Made by a program: the position numbers and the translations under genes. Shown in pieces: positions 53,007 to 61,510 of a DNA stretch of 64,000 nucleotides. Source of the stretch: RBG-13-51-18 sp050014095 (GTDB lineage Bacteria; Chloroflexota; Dehalococcoidia; Dehalococcoidales; RBG-16-60-22); assembly GCA_050014095.1 (NCBI GenBank), contig JBEKDZ010000005.1, forward strand, positions 215,330 through 279,329, read 5' to 3'. The notes under the pieces were generated by a model. It had not been told where the DNA came from, ran no database searches, and saw only the letters and a program-made list of their open reading frames with translations. Every line of letters begins with the position of its first letter. The first letter of the stretch is position 1.

Positions 53007-53446
53007 AGGTGGAACAAGGCTACACTTTAGTGGAAGCAGCGGTAACCATCGCCATTATGGGTTTTCTCATAACGGTTCTGGCTACGGCGGTGCAGCAGGT
53101 TGTTGTTGTGCCCGAAAGAGGGGGTGACCAGGTGAACGCCATACACTCCGTTCAGAATGCGGCTCATTGGGTGGCGCTGGATGGGCAAATGGCTGAATCG
53201 GCTACCGGTGGAAGCAGCCTTATTATAACTTTGCCTGATAGCACAGAAATAAACTATGCGCTTGCCGGCAATAACTTACAGCGTTCCTACGGCGGCGTGA
53301 GCCGGACGATAGCTGAAGAAGTTTCCAGCGTTAATTTTACCGTTCAGGGCAAGAATATATATATGACGATTGTAGCTACGCCGGAGAGTCGCTGGAGCGT
53401 TAGCCAGAACCAGACTTACCAGGTGTATATGCGCCCCACAGGATAA
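53003..53446 (+). CDS. minor prepilin-like protein (PilW/GspJ-like)
   Basis: The 147-residue protein has a very short leader, KVEQG, then YTLVEAAVTIAIMGFLITVL with Glu at mature position 5. The globular part is beta-rich. The order PilV-like, PilW-like and then a PilX-like gene is the common minor-pilin order, which supports the assignment. It starts in a 4-base overlap with the preceding gene. Confidence 0.8.
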   Translation: MKVEQGYTLVEAAVTIAIMGFLITVLATAVQQVVVVPERGGDQVNAIHSVQNAAHWVALDGQMAESATGGSSLIITLPDSTEINYALAGNNLQRSYGGVSRTIAEEVSSVNFTVQGKNIYMTIVATPESRWSVSQNQTYQVYMRPTG

Positions 53447-53450
53447 AAAA

Positions 53451-54761
53451 GTGAAAATAAATGCTGAAAAAGGTCAGGCTTTGTTGCTCGTGATGTTGGC
53501 TATCGCGCTGGGCTCTCTCGTGATACCGCCCTTTCTCGCCCATGCCGATGCCAGCATTATCGGCTCAAGGAACTACGCGGGCGCGATATATTCGCAATAT
53601 GCCTGTGACTCCGGCGCCGAGCATGCCATCTGGAGTTTGACCGATGGAACAATAGCCGCCAGTATAGCTACACCCGGCAAGACGGTAAACTATATGCTGC
53701 CGGAATCGATAAATAATCTGGCGGCAAACGTAACAGTATGCAATAGCTACCAGACAATCGCTTCAGAGAATTTTAACAGCGGAACATGGACGGGCGGCAC
53801 CGGCTGGCTCGATGACTGGACCCATTCGGGAGAATCCGCCGTCGTGAACACTGGTAGCCCTTACGAGGGCGCATATCACTTGAGATTAAGGAGTAACGAC
53901 GGCGTAGCCAAACGCTCGCTCAATCTCTCTCACGAGGTTAATATCTACATAAACTTATGGGCTAAAGTTGATTCTGTTGAAACCAATGAGTACATCACCT
54001 GCCAGGTTAGCAGTGACAACCTCACCTGGACGACGGTTTATACCTGGACCGATGCCAACAGTGATAGCACTTATCATCACTATTTAATTAGTTTAGCTTC
54101 AAATGAAATGACCAGCCATTTCTGGATTTCTTTTAACGCTCATATGGGCAGTACGTCTGACTATTTTTATGTTGACAAAATGGATGTAATCTGGCTGGCG
54201 TCCAATCCTACTATGGCTGCCTCTGATGATTTTGAAAGTGGCGATGGTACGGGAGGTAGTAATTGGGTTGATAACTGGACTCTTTCCGGCGATGCGATTA
54301 TTACTTCTTTGGAGAATCCCTATCAGGGCAACTATCACTTGAGATTGAGGAATAGTACTGGTGTTGCTAAACGCTCTGTTGACCTCTCTGGTGCTTTTAT
54401 AGTTACTCTCCAGTTTTGGGCTAAAGTCAATGCCTTCGAGGGCAATGATAAAGCTACCTGCCAGGTTAGCAGTGACAACCTCACCTGGACGACGGTTTAT
54501 ACCTGGACAAGAGCCTTAGATGATAATACCTATCATTTATATACCATCGATTTAACTTCCTTTGATTTCACAAGCCGGTTCTGGATTTCTTTTCACGCTA
54601 ACATGAACCAAAACGACGACTATTTCTACGTTGATAACATCAATGTGCAAAAAATCAATGGCTATGGCATATCCGTTAAAGCCGGTGATAGCGTGCTAAA
54701 AGCTGTGGTGCTCATCGATGAAGTTGACAATGTTACTGTCTCTTCCTGGTATTACACATAG
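53451..54761 (+). CDS. PilX/GspK-like protein with two beta-sandwich repeats
   Basis: The 436-residue protein begins KGQALLLVMLAIALGSLV without Glu at mature position 5, and continues SRNYAGAIYSQYACDSGAEHAIW, the layout of PilX/GspK tip proteins. From about residue 105 there are two tandem domains of about 150 residues, each with SGDxxxTS...GxYHLRLR, GVAKRSxxLS, CQVSSDNLTWTTVYTW and DYFYVD, like carbohydrate-binding jelly rolls. A stretch of 53 bases is identical between the repeats (53997-54049 and 54456-54508). The GTG start is chosen for its position. An adhesive pilus tip is a reasonable inference. Confidence 0.78.
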   Translation: MKINAEKGQALLLVMLAIALGSLVIPPFLAHADASIIGSRNYAGAIYSQYACDSGAEHAIWSLTDGTIAASIATPGKTVNYMLPESINNLAANVTVCNSYQTIASENFNSGTWTGGTGWLDDWTHSGESAVVNTGSPYEGAYHLRLRSNDGVAKRSLNLSHEVNIYINLWAKVDSVETNEYITCQVSSDNLTWTTVYTWTDANSDSTYHHYLISLASNEMTSHFWISFNAHMGSTSDYFYVDKMDVIWLASNPTMAASDDFESGDGTGGSNWVDNWTLSGDAIITSLENPYQGNYHLRLRNSTGVAKRSVDLSGAFIVTLQFWAKVNAFEGNDKATCQVSSDNLTWTTVYTWTRALDDNTYHLYTIDLTSFDFTSRFWISFHANMNQNDDYFYVDNINVQKINGYGISVKAGDSVLKAVVLIDEVDNVTVSSWYYT

Positions 54762-54791
54762 TCAGTAAAGGGCTATCGATAAACGCGGTTA

Positions 54792-55382
54792 ATGGAGAAT
54801 AACATGGGAGGCAAACTTAAAATCGGTAAAGGGATAAAATTCCCGATGCTGTTACTAGGGGTAATAGCTCTGGTAGCCATCATTGTGGCTAACATCATCG
54901 TTTGGCGGAATTATTCCGATAAACAAGCTCAAGTTGAAACCTTAAAAACTGAAGTGCAACAGGTTAACCAAAAAATTCCACAAGCCGCGCAGCCACCCTC
55001 TGACCTTGAGTCTAAACTGGAGACAGCCAAAGGTGATCTGGCGAAAGCTTCATTGATCTTTCCGGCGAATGTCGATAGAAATGACGTTGTCGAATTTATT
55101 CTTAGTACCGCGGAAGAGTGCCAGGTGCAGTTGGTGCCGCTAATGGCGGAATTGGGAGCCAGCGGAAGCACTGGGTCTTTTAGCATGTTACGATACTCTG
55201 GCACCGTCAGCGGCAGCCTAGTGCAGGTCTCCAGTTTTATGACCAGGCTGCATAACGACAAATACTCCACGATGATAATTACCGATTGTACCGTTCAGAG
55301 GACGTCAGTAAAGGATGTTACTATTCCTAACAGCGACATCAGTGTGACCGTTAATTTTAGTGTTACCCTTTATACCGCTTAG
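54792..55382 (+). CDS. PilO-like pilus alignment protein
   Basis: The 196-residue protein has a short cytoplasmic start, one membrane helix (about 18-40), a coiled coil (about 42-90) and a C-terminal alpha/beta domain. This is the layout of PilO, which with PilM and PilN connects the pilus motor to the envelope. Sequence conservation is weak, so the assignment rests on topology and position before the PilM-PilN fusion. Confidence 0.75.
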   Translation: MENNMGGKLKIGKGIKFPMLLLGVIALVAIIVANIIVWRNYSDKQAQVETLKTEVQQVNQKIPQAAQPPSDLESKLETAKGDLAKASLIFPANVDRNDVVEFILSTAEECQVQLVPLMAELGASGSTGSFSMLRYSGTVSGSLVQVSSFMTRLHNDKYSTMIITDCTVQRTSVKDVTIPNSDISVTVNFSVTLYTA

Positions 55383-55409
55383 TCTTAGGGGGAATAAGGA
55401 CACAGTGTC

Positions 55410-56867
55410 ATGAGAATGACCGCGTTAAATATAAGCTCGAACGCAATTAAATACGTTGCCGCTGGCGGCAGCGGTGCGGTTAAACATGGCAGCGTGTCAT
55501 CAGAAGGGCTGATAAATAACGGGCTTATCTTGCAGCCAGATGCCATTGCCAAACAGCTAAAATCGATATTTACTTCTAATGCGCTCCCACGAGAAAGGGT
55601 AATATGTACGATTAACGGCTTACCATTTTCCTATCGGTTGGTTACTCTGCCCAAAATGGAGGCAAGGGCTTTCGAAGAAGCGATCATAAGGACAATCAGA
55701 AAAGAAATGCCGATTTCTCCGGAAGAGATGTATTTGTCATGGCAGGCGTATCCAACCGATAAAAACGAATGGCAGGTACTGGTCGCCGGCGTAACGCGCC
55801 AACCTGTTGATAACCTGATTAAGACATTGCGAGCGGCAGGCATTCCACCGTATTACCTCGACCTGCAGCACCTGGCGCTGGCAAGATTGACCAGTGAACA
55901 CGATGCCATCATTGTTGAGTTTGAAAAAGACTATTCCAATATAGTTATGCTCGTCGAGGGCGTGCCACAGGCTTTGAATATCATACCGTCGCTCGGACCT
56001 CAAGCTGCCCGACCGGATGAAGTCCGCCAGATTACCAGCAAACTAAACAAAATGGTTGATTTTTATAACAGCAACCATCCGAAGAAGCCCGTTAGAGATA
56101 CGGTTAAGGTGCTCCTGACTGGTGAGCTGGTAAACGATGATAAGGTGGTTGAGCTTATCCGGCAGGAATTAATATATCCGGTGGAGCTATTAGCTCCGAC
56201 GCATAAAGTCATCTCCGGCCTGCCCGTGCATGAGTATGCCGCTAACGCTGGTTCGCTGCTTATGGATATCGCACCGAAAAAGGAAGGGGGCAAAGATGCG
56301 GCTCCCTGTCGCCATATCAATCTGGCAGGAATCACCCGAGAAATGCAGACCAGTAATATAACCGGTAAATCAATGAAGAACTGGCTGGTGGGCGTTGCGG
56401 TGGTTGGGGGGCTGGCTGCTTTAGTGTTTGCGTTTCTCTCGCAGAGTCAGACACAGACAGACATCGACAAGATTCAGGCGCAACTCACGGAGGCGAACGC
56501 GAAACTAGGTCAGACGCAGGGTGCCGTTAGTAGCACCCAGACTATTCAGGACGATATCAATAAAATCGTGGCTCAAATACAGGGTATTCAATCTAAGTAT
56601 GACGAAGTGGTGGGCTCAAGCGACTACGTGAGTGATATAGCGGCTATTAATCGGTCTCTGCCGCAAGGTGTTATTTTTACCTCACTAGACATGGGTCCCA
56701 AACAAATTAGTATCTACGGCAGAATGGAAAGGACCTTAATGGTTGTCCAGTTCGCACGCAATCTTGAATCGACCGGCGGGTTCCCCCAGGCTACTATCCA
56801 CTGGATTGATAAAGCTGACAGTGATGTTGGACCAGGATATTCTTTCCTGATTGTCATCAATCGATAG
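55410..56867 (+). CDS. PilM-PilN fusion protein
   Basis: Residues 1-300 have the actin-like PilM fold (ALNISSNAIKYVA start, LPKMEARAFEEAI, and a LLTGELVNDD stretch near 236). Residues 324-345 are a membrane helix, followed by a coiled coil (about 350-395) and a ferredoxin-like domain ending at 485, as in PilN. In most bacteria these are separate proteins that bind each other through the N-terminal tail of PilN; here they are one chain. The gene order is PilO then PilM-N, the reverse of the usual M-N-O. No PilP or PilQ follows, as expected for a cell without an outer-membrane secretin. Confidence 0.82.
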   Translation: MRMTALNISSNAIKYVAAGGSGAVKHGSVSSEGLINNGLILQPDAIAKQLKSIFTSNALPRERVICTINGLPFSYRLVTLPKMEARAFEEAIIRTIRKEMPISPEEMYLSWQAYPTDKNEWQVLVAGVTRQPVDNLIKTLRAAGIPPYYLDLQHLALARLTSEHDAIIVEFEKDYSNIVMLVEGVPQALNIIPSLGPQAARPDEVRQITSKLNKMVDFYNSNHPKKPVRDTVKVLLTGELVNDDKVVELIRQELIYPVELLAPTHKVISGLPVHEYAANAGSLLMDIAPKKEGGKDAAPCRHINLAGITREMQTSNITGKSMKNWLVGVAVVGGLAALVFAFLSQSQTQTDIDKIQAQLTEANAKLGQTQGAVSSTQTIQDDINKIVAQIQGIQSKYDEVVGSSDYVSDIAAINRSLPQGVIFTSLDMGPKQISIYGRMERTLMVVQFARNLESTGGFPQATIHWIDKADSDVGPGYSFLIVINR

Positions 56868-56938
56868 TCGGTTATTCCGGCACGCCACCGGCAGTTGACT
56901 TAACTGCATCTAATGTTATAGCCTCTTACAGAGGATAA

Positions 56939-57005
56939 ACTCTAAATCCTAATATCTAAACTCTAAACGGGTTAGCATGTTTTTTTATTGTTTAAGATTT
57001 AGAGT
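56939..57005. repeat. inverted repeat of CTCTAAA units
   Basis: ACTCTAAATC (56939-56948) is exactly complementary to GATTTAGAGT (56996-57005). Between them are further TCTAAA units and a T-run. Wording such as CTCAAAACTCTAAATTT at 43828-43845 is related, so it may belong to a dispersed family. It lies between the pilus operon and the alcohol dehydrogenase genes and could end the pilus transcript. Confidence 0.5.
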
Positions 57006-57038
57006 CTAGTGCTTAGTCAATTTTTTTAGGAGGCTATA

Positions 57039-58121
57039 ATGAAAGCTGCCGTTTGCTATGAGTTCAAAAAACCCCTGCTTCTGGAGGATGTAACGTTATC
57101 CGAACCGGGTAAGGGGGAGGTTAAAATACGCCTGGCGGCGACGGCTATTTGCCACAGCGATATCCATGATTGGAAGGGAGAGATGCCTGGCGGGGTGCCT
57201 TTTATCGGGGGGCATGAAGCGGCGGGGTATATCGAGAAGATTGGCGATGGCGTCACTTCCGTTAAAGTCGGCGACACGGTAGTAGTTTCGCTACTGGCGT
57301 CCTGCGGTAAATGCTACTACTGTATCACTGGACTGCCCCATCTCTGTTTACACCGGTTCGACCCACCCAAGGAGCCGCGGGTACGCAACAAGAAGGGGCA
57401 GCCTCTGGACCTTAAAGGCAATATCGGCGGTTTCGCCGAGTATGTTATTGTTGACGAATCGCAGGTGGTAAAAGTGCCTAAAGAGGTGCCTTTAGACCGC
57501 GCGGCGCTGCTCGCCTGCGGTGTAATTACCGGCTTCGGCGGCGTGGTCAATCGTGCCAGGGTGAGGCCCTTCCAGAGCGTCGTAGTGATGGGTGCGGGTG
57601 GGGTAGGTATCAATGCCATCCAGGGCGCCGCTTATGTTGGGGCTTACCCGATTATCGCGGTGGATGTGCTGGAAGCCAAGATGAAAATGGCGCTGGACTT
57701 TGGCGCAACCCACATGGTAAACGCTAAAAACGAAAAAGCGGCCGATGAAATCAGGAAGCTGACAGACGGGAGGGGGGCTGACTTCGTTTTTGTGACCGTC
57801 GGCAGCGTGGCAGCTATCAAACAGGGCATATCTTTCACCGGCTTACGTGGCACGACCGTCATGATAGGGCTGCCAAACTTTAAAGACCAGGTAAGTTTCG
57901 CCCCGCTGGAGATGATTCCCACCGAAAAAAACCTCATCGGCGGTTTCATGGGGGCAACTAATCTAAAAGTAGATATCCCGAATCTAATAAATTTATATCA
58001 GTCCGGCAAACTTAAGCTGGACGAGCTGATTACCGGGCGTTATCCCCTTTCCAAAATCAACGAGGCGATGGCGCTAACGGAAAAGGGCGAGGGGCTGCGC
58101 AACGTTATCATGTTCGAGTAG
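57039..58121 (+). CDS. zinc-dependent alcohol dehydrogenase
   Basis: The 360-residue MDR-superfamily enzyme has the catalytic zinc ligands in AICHSDIH and GGHEAAG, the structural zinc site CGKCYYCITGLPHLC (Cys spacing 2-2-7) and the NAD loop GAGGVGINAIQGA (about 189-201). It oxidises or reduces an alcohol/aldehyde pair; the substrate is unknown. A strong TTAGGAGG precedes the ATG. A close paralog follows 29 bases downstream. TTGACT at 56894-56899 is a possible -35, but the -10 is poor. Confidence 0.9.
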   Translation: MKAAVCYEFKKPLLLEDVTLSEPGKGEVKIRLAATAICHSDIHDWKGEMPGGVPFIGGHEAAGYIEKIGDGVTSVKVGDTVVVSLLASCGKCYYCITGLPHLCLHRFDPPKEPRVRNKKGQPLDLKGNIGGFAEYVIVDESQVVKVPKEVPLDRAALLACGVITGFGGVVNRARVRPFQSVVVMGAGGVGINAIQGAAYVGAYPIIAVDVLEAKMKMALDFGATHMVNAKNEKAADEIRKLTDGRGADFVFVTVGSVAAIKQGISFTGLRGTTVMIGLPNFKDQVSFAPLEMIPTEKNLIGGFMGATNLKVDIPNLINLYQSGKLKLDELITGRYPLSKINEAMALTEKGEGLRNVIMFE

Positions 58122-58150
58122 ACATAATAATAAAAAGAAGGGGCATTTTG

Positions 58151-59239
58151 ATGAAAGCGGCAATCTGCTACGAAACTAATAAACCTCTGGTTATCGAAGA
58201 TGGTGTTACGGTAGATGCTCCTGGGAAGGGCGAGGTAAAAGTCCGCGTGGCGTTTACAGCGGTATGCCACAGCGACCTGCATTTTATTTCCGGGGAGATA
58301 CCCTCGCCGCTGCCGGGGCTGGCGGGGCATGAGACCGCCGGCTACGTTGATGAGGTTGGGGAGGGTGTGACTAAAGCCAAGAAAGGCGATATAGTGGTCA
58401 TTGGTACGGTAACCTCCGGCTGCGGGCACTGCTATTACTGCACTATCGGCAAACCCCATTACTGTGTGGAGAGGGGCGCTTTTTCCCGACCCAAGCATAA
58501 GAATAAAAAGGGACAGCCCCTGGCGCTGATGGCGGGACCGGTCGGCGGGTTTGCTGAATACACCACGGTGCCCCAGGAGCTGGTCACTAAAATCCCTAAA
58601 GATATGCCGCTGGATAAAGCGTGTCTGCTTGCCTGCGGGGTGACATCTGGGTTCGGGGCGGTGGTCAACCGCGCTAAAGTGCCATCCATGAGCAGTGTTG
58701 TGGTGGTAGGGACGGGCGGCGTGGGCCTGAACTCCATCCAGGGGGCTGCTTTTTCCGGGGCTTATCCGGTTATCGCCGTGGATGTGCTGGACAGCAAGCT
58801 CAAGACGGCACAGAAATTCGGCGCGACACACACGGTTAATTTAAAAACAAAAAAAGACCCCGTTAAAGCGGTAAGGGACATAACTAATGGGAGGGGAGCG
58901 GACTACGTATTCGTAACGGTGGGGAAGGTCGAGGCGATAAGGACGGGCTTTTCTATGTGCGGCGACATGGGTATGACCGTGGTGGTGGGGCTGGCGGGCG
59001 GTGATATGAAAGACTTCACCCCAATGGAGTTCGTCTTTACGGAAAAGATACTTACTGGCTGCGGGGGCGGCTCGATACGCTCCAGCATCGATATTCCTTT
59101 CCTGGTGTCCCTTTACCAGGTGGGCAAGCTCAAACTGGATGAGCTTATCAGCGGCTACTATCCCCTGGCGCGCATCAACGAGGCTATCGAGTCGTTGAAA
59201 GAGGGCAAAGCGCTGCGTAATATTATCACGTTTGAGTAG
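58151..59239 (+). CDS. zinc-dependent alcohol dehydrogenase, paralog
   Basis: A 362-residue enzyme with the same layout: AVCHSDLH, GHETAGY, the structural zinc site CGHCYYCTIGKPHYC and the NAD loop GTGGVGLNSIQGAAFSGAYP. It is clearly related to its upstream neighbour, so the pair arose by tandem duplication. The variable loop between the zinc site and the NAD domain differs (SRPKHKNKKGQPLALMAGP), so substrates may differ. GAAGGGG lies 8 bases before the ATG; a TTG one codon earlier is possible. Confidence 0.9.
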   Translation: MKAAICYETNKPLVIEDGVTVDAPGKGEVKVRVAFTAVCHSDLHFISGEIPSPLPGLAGHETAGYVDEVGEGVTKAKKGDIVVIGTVTSGCGHCYYCTIGKPHYCVERGAFSRPKHKNKKGQPLALMAGPVGGFAEYTTVPQELVTKIPKDMPLDKACLLACGVTSGFGAVVNRAKVPSMSSVVVVGTGGVGLNSIQGAAFSGAYPVIAVDVLDSKLKTAQKFGATHTVNLKTKKDPVKAVRDITNGRGADYVFVTVGKVEAIRTGFSMCGDMGMTVVVGLAGGDMKDFTPMEFVFTEKILTGCGGGSIRSSIDIPFLVSLYQVGKLKLDELISGYYPLARINEAIESLKEGKALRNIITFE

Positions 59240-59254
59240 GATTATCACTAATAA

Positions 59255-59342
59255 CCCTCTCCCTTGATGGGAGAGGGTAGGGTGAGGGTGAATATAAAGT
59301 CTTGTCCCCCTCACCTTAATCCTCTCCCACGGAGGGGAGAGG
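59255..59342. repeat. CCCTCTCCC/GGGAGAGGG palindromic repeat
   Basis: Two C-rich stretches (CCCTCTCCC and CCTCTCCCACGGAGGGGAGAGG) face G-rich stretches (GGGAGAGGGTAGGGTGAGGG). The whole can fold into nested hairpins. It matches a repeat type scattered between genes in many genomes and is related to 22236-22275. It lies between the second alcohol dehydrogenase and the MaoC-like gene. Confidence 0.65.
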
Positions 59343-59373
59343 AAAAATCAGGTTGCTTTATATAGGTGTGAAT

Positions 59374-60438
59374 ATGGTCAATGAGACTAATCCGCTTGAT
59401 GATTTTGAGCGTGATTTTATCAAAGGCATCGGCTTGGAGGTGGACTTGAATCCGCAGCGGTTCGTGGTAGAAGCCGCAAGGGATAGCATTAAGAACTTCG
59501 CCGATGCCGTTGGTGACGCCAACCCCCTCTGGATAAATGAGGAATACGCTAAAAAGAGTCGTTTTCAAGGCATCACCGCCCCGCCGAATTTCCTCATTAA
59601 TGTTAATCATGGTAGCGCACCGTCGCTAGCGCCCTTCGGCAATCCGCTGCCCATGGACTTAGGCTTGCTTTACACGGGCGCCGAGCTGGAGTTTTATCGT
59701 ACTATACGCCTGGGTGATGAATTTTCCATAAAAGGCAAGAGCACCGGCATTGTCCGCAAAGAAAGTAAGTCGCTGGGCCCGATGCTTTTCGCTACCGGCG
59801 AGGTTTATTATTACAACCAGCGTCAAGAGCTGATAGGTATTATACGCGCCACCACCTGCCGTTTTCTGCCGCCGAAGCAGCAAGCCATCCATATCGCTAG
59901 AGATTTGAAGCCTGGCATCGAGGTAAAATCGCCCGACCTGCTGGCTTTCGAGCGTAAACGGCGTGGTTCCGAGCCGCGCTACTGGGAGGATGTGGCCGTG
60001 GGTGAAGAGATGACGCCTATGCTGGAAAAGGGGCTGCTAACCATGACGGAGATAATGCGCTTTGGACTTTATGTTTCGCCGATACCGCGCCGCATCGAGC
60101 AAAAAAGAGAGAAGGTGGAAATCGGCTTTGCACGGGAGGAAGCGCAGAAACGTAATGGACTGGAGGATGCTTCCGACTATGGTCCGCAGCGGGTCTGCTG
60201 GCTGGGGCAGTTCTGTACCGACTGGATGGGCGATGACGGCACACTGAAAAAGTATTCTTGCCAGATGCGCCATCCTAACATCATGGGCGATAGTAACTTC
60301 GTCAAAGGGAAGGTAAAAGCTAAGCGCATCGAGAACGGCGAGCATCTTGTTGATTGCGAAATCTGGGTGGAGAACCAGGCGGGGCTAATAACCGCCCCCG
60401 GGCTGGCTACGGTGGCGTTGCCAACTAAAAAGGGGTAG
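59374..60438 (+). CDS. double-hotdog MaoC-like acyl dehydratase
   Basis: The 354-residue protein has two hotdog domains. The N-terminal half resembles the MaoC N-terminal dehydratase domain: DSIKNFADAVGDANPLW, TAPPNFL, and GAELEFYRTIRLGDEFSIKG. The C-terminal half has YWEDVAVGEEMTP and a KVKAKRIENGEHLVDCEIWVENQ ending. Family members hydrate enoyl-CoA esters or relatives; the catalytic Asp/His pair is not certain here. The ATG at 59374 has AGGTG upstream; the TTG 21 bases earlier is less likely. It follows the alcohol dehydrogenases across a repeat and may act in the same degradation route. Confidence 0.82.
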   Translation: MVNETNPLDDFERDFIKGIGLEVDLNPQRFVVEAARDSIKNFADAVGDANPLWINEEYAKKSRFQGITAPPNFLINVNHGSAPSLAPFGNPLPMDLGLLYTGAELEFYRTIRLGDEFSIKGKSTGIVRKESKSLGPMLFATGEVYYYNQRQELIGIIRATTCRFLPPKQQAIHIARDLKPGIEVKSPDLLAFERKRRGSEPRYWEDVAVGEEMTPMLEKGLLTMTEIMRFGLYVSPIPRRIEQKREKVEIGFAREEAQKRNGLEDASDYGPQRVCWLGQFCTDWMGDDGTLKKYSCQMRHPNIMGDSNFVKGKVKAKRIENGEHLVDCEIWVENQAGLITAPGLATVALPTKKG

Positions 60439-60453
60439 TGGTGGTAAAGGAAC

Positions 60454-60837
60454 TTAGCGCATCTTGTTAATTAATTTCAAAGAGTTTACGGTCTTTTCGT
60501 AGTTGTCTCTGGTGTCAAAAATTACGCTGTCATCGGCATGTTGGGTATCTCTGGAAAAACAGCTAATTGTCGATTTCTTTCTTCCGGCTAACGCTTTAGC
60601 CCGGGCTGCTTCTACCCAGATTTTCCGCGTCGCTACCCAGAAATAGTCGGTATCTTCTTTGTGGACCCAGGCGAAAACGCCCATTTCGCCGTGAACGGCG
60701 GAATCCAATTTATTCAGGCTGTAAGTGCGTTCATTAGCTTTACAGTAGTGGCAGCCGACATCTTTGGCGAGTTGCTTGATGAAGCTCTCATCCTGTTCAT
60801 CGAATACCATTTTTCTTGTTGGCGTTTTTGTTACCAT
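60454..60837 (-). CDS. conserved-looking protein of unknown function
   Basis: A 127-residue cytoplasmic protein that I do not recognise. It has one CHYCK pair near residue 28, a WVxxxDTDYFWVATRKIW stretch rich in aromatics, and a basic end. No membrane helix. AAAGGA 7 bases before the ATG at 60837 decides the start; 23 upstream codons are open but lack a ribosome-binding site. It lies 97 bases after a zinc-ribbon gene on the same strand, so the two may be co-transcribed from the promoter at 61385-61413. Confidence 0.65.
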   Translation of the reverse strand: MVTKTPTRKMVFDEQDESFIKQLAKDVGCHYCKANERTYSLNKLDSAVHGEMGVFAWVHKEDTDYFWVATRKIWVEAARAKALAGRKKSTISCFSRDTQHADDSVIFDTRDNYEKTVNSLKLINKMR

Positions 60838-60933
60838 AGAAAAATCCTTTCTGATAAATTCGGGCTGCCGGGAGATGAATATGGGCCGGAGATTTCCCCA
60901 GCCCATATCGTTTTTTAGCAGATTAGCTAGAGG

Positions 60934-61272
60934 TTACCGGGTGTCTCTGACTTTGCGGTAGCAGTCGCTGCAGTAGACCGGTCTGCCGTTGCGCGGCTCG
61001 AAGGGTACTGTAGTTTCCTTGCCACAATCAGAGCAAACCGCCGGGAACATCTGGCGCGGCGCGGAACTGTAGCTGCGATTTCCGTAGCTATTGGTTCCGT
61101 AGCTGTTGCTATTATTTCCGTATCGTTCTGCTTTCCTTGCCTGACGGCATTCGGGACAGCGCTTGGGTTCGTTGGTGTAGCCTCTCGACTGGAACTGCTC
61201 TTGTTCTTCGGCGCTAAAGGTAAAGGATTTAGTACAATCGGAACAGGTGAGGGTTTTGTCTTCGAAACTCAT
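60934..61272 (-). CDS. double zinc-ribbon protein
   Basis: The 112-residue protein has two four-cysteine zinc sites. The N-terminal one is C10, C13, C39, C42 (TCSDCTKSFTFSAEEQEQF then CPECRQARKAER), the pattern of zinc-ribbon proteins common in Chloroflexota. The second is C80, C83, C101, C104 near the end. A flexible linker rich in Asn, Ser, Tyr and Gly joins them. It may bind nucleic acid, but no function is established. GGAGGA precedes the ATG, and a strong promoter lies upstream. Confidence 0.78.
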   Translation of the reverse strand: MSFEDKTLTCSDCTKSFTFSAEEQEQFQSRGYTNEPKRCPECRQARKAERYGNNSNSYGTNSYGNRSYSSAPRQMFPAVCSDCGKETTVPFEPRNGRPVYCSDCYRKVRDTR

Positions 61273-61384
61273 TGGATGTCCTCCTCTCTTAATATTTAGT
61301 TAGAGCTAAGGTCATCCAATACTTGATATCAATCTGATGCGACTTTAAGAAGCTTGTATAAACCTAAACTGGAACTATGCATAT

Positions 61385-61413
61385 ATTATACGTTAAATCA
61401 AACAATTGTGCAA
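61385..61413 (-). promoter_or_regulatory. promoter for the zinc-ribbon gene
   Basis: On the minus strand TTGCAC (61413-61408) and a perfect TATAAT (61390-61385) are 17 bases apart. The RNA would start about 106 bases before the zinc-ribbon ATG, leaving room for leader control. Confidence 0.7.
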
Positions 61414-61453
61414 ATCGTCAAGGGTGAACTGATCTGTAACGGCAAATATTAAT

Positions 61454-61488
61454 GGGGGCAGGGGAGTTAAATCCCCGCCCCCCTTTTT
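61454..61488 (+). terminator. GC-rich hairpin with T-run on the plus strand
   Basis: GGGGGCAGGGG pairs with CCCCGCCCCC across a short AT loop (one A bulged), and five T follow on the plus strand. Both neighbouring genes run on the minus strand, so by position it should end the cupin-like gene at 61511-62524, yet the T-run faces the other way. Either the stem alone suffices or there is a plus-strand transcript here. Confidence 0.55.
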
Positions 61489-61510
61489 AAATATATGCTT
61501 CTAAAAGGTA

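Noticed and set aside
58040..58831. 263-codon open frame antisense to the alcohol dehydrogenase
   Set aside because: It is a mirror of the codon pattern of the real gene on the plus strand, which has complete zinc and NAD motifs.
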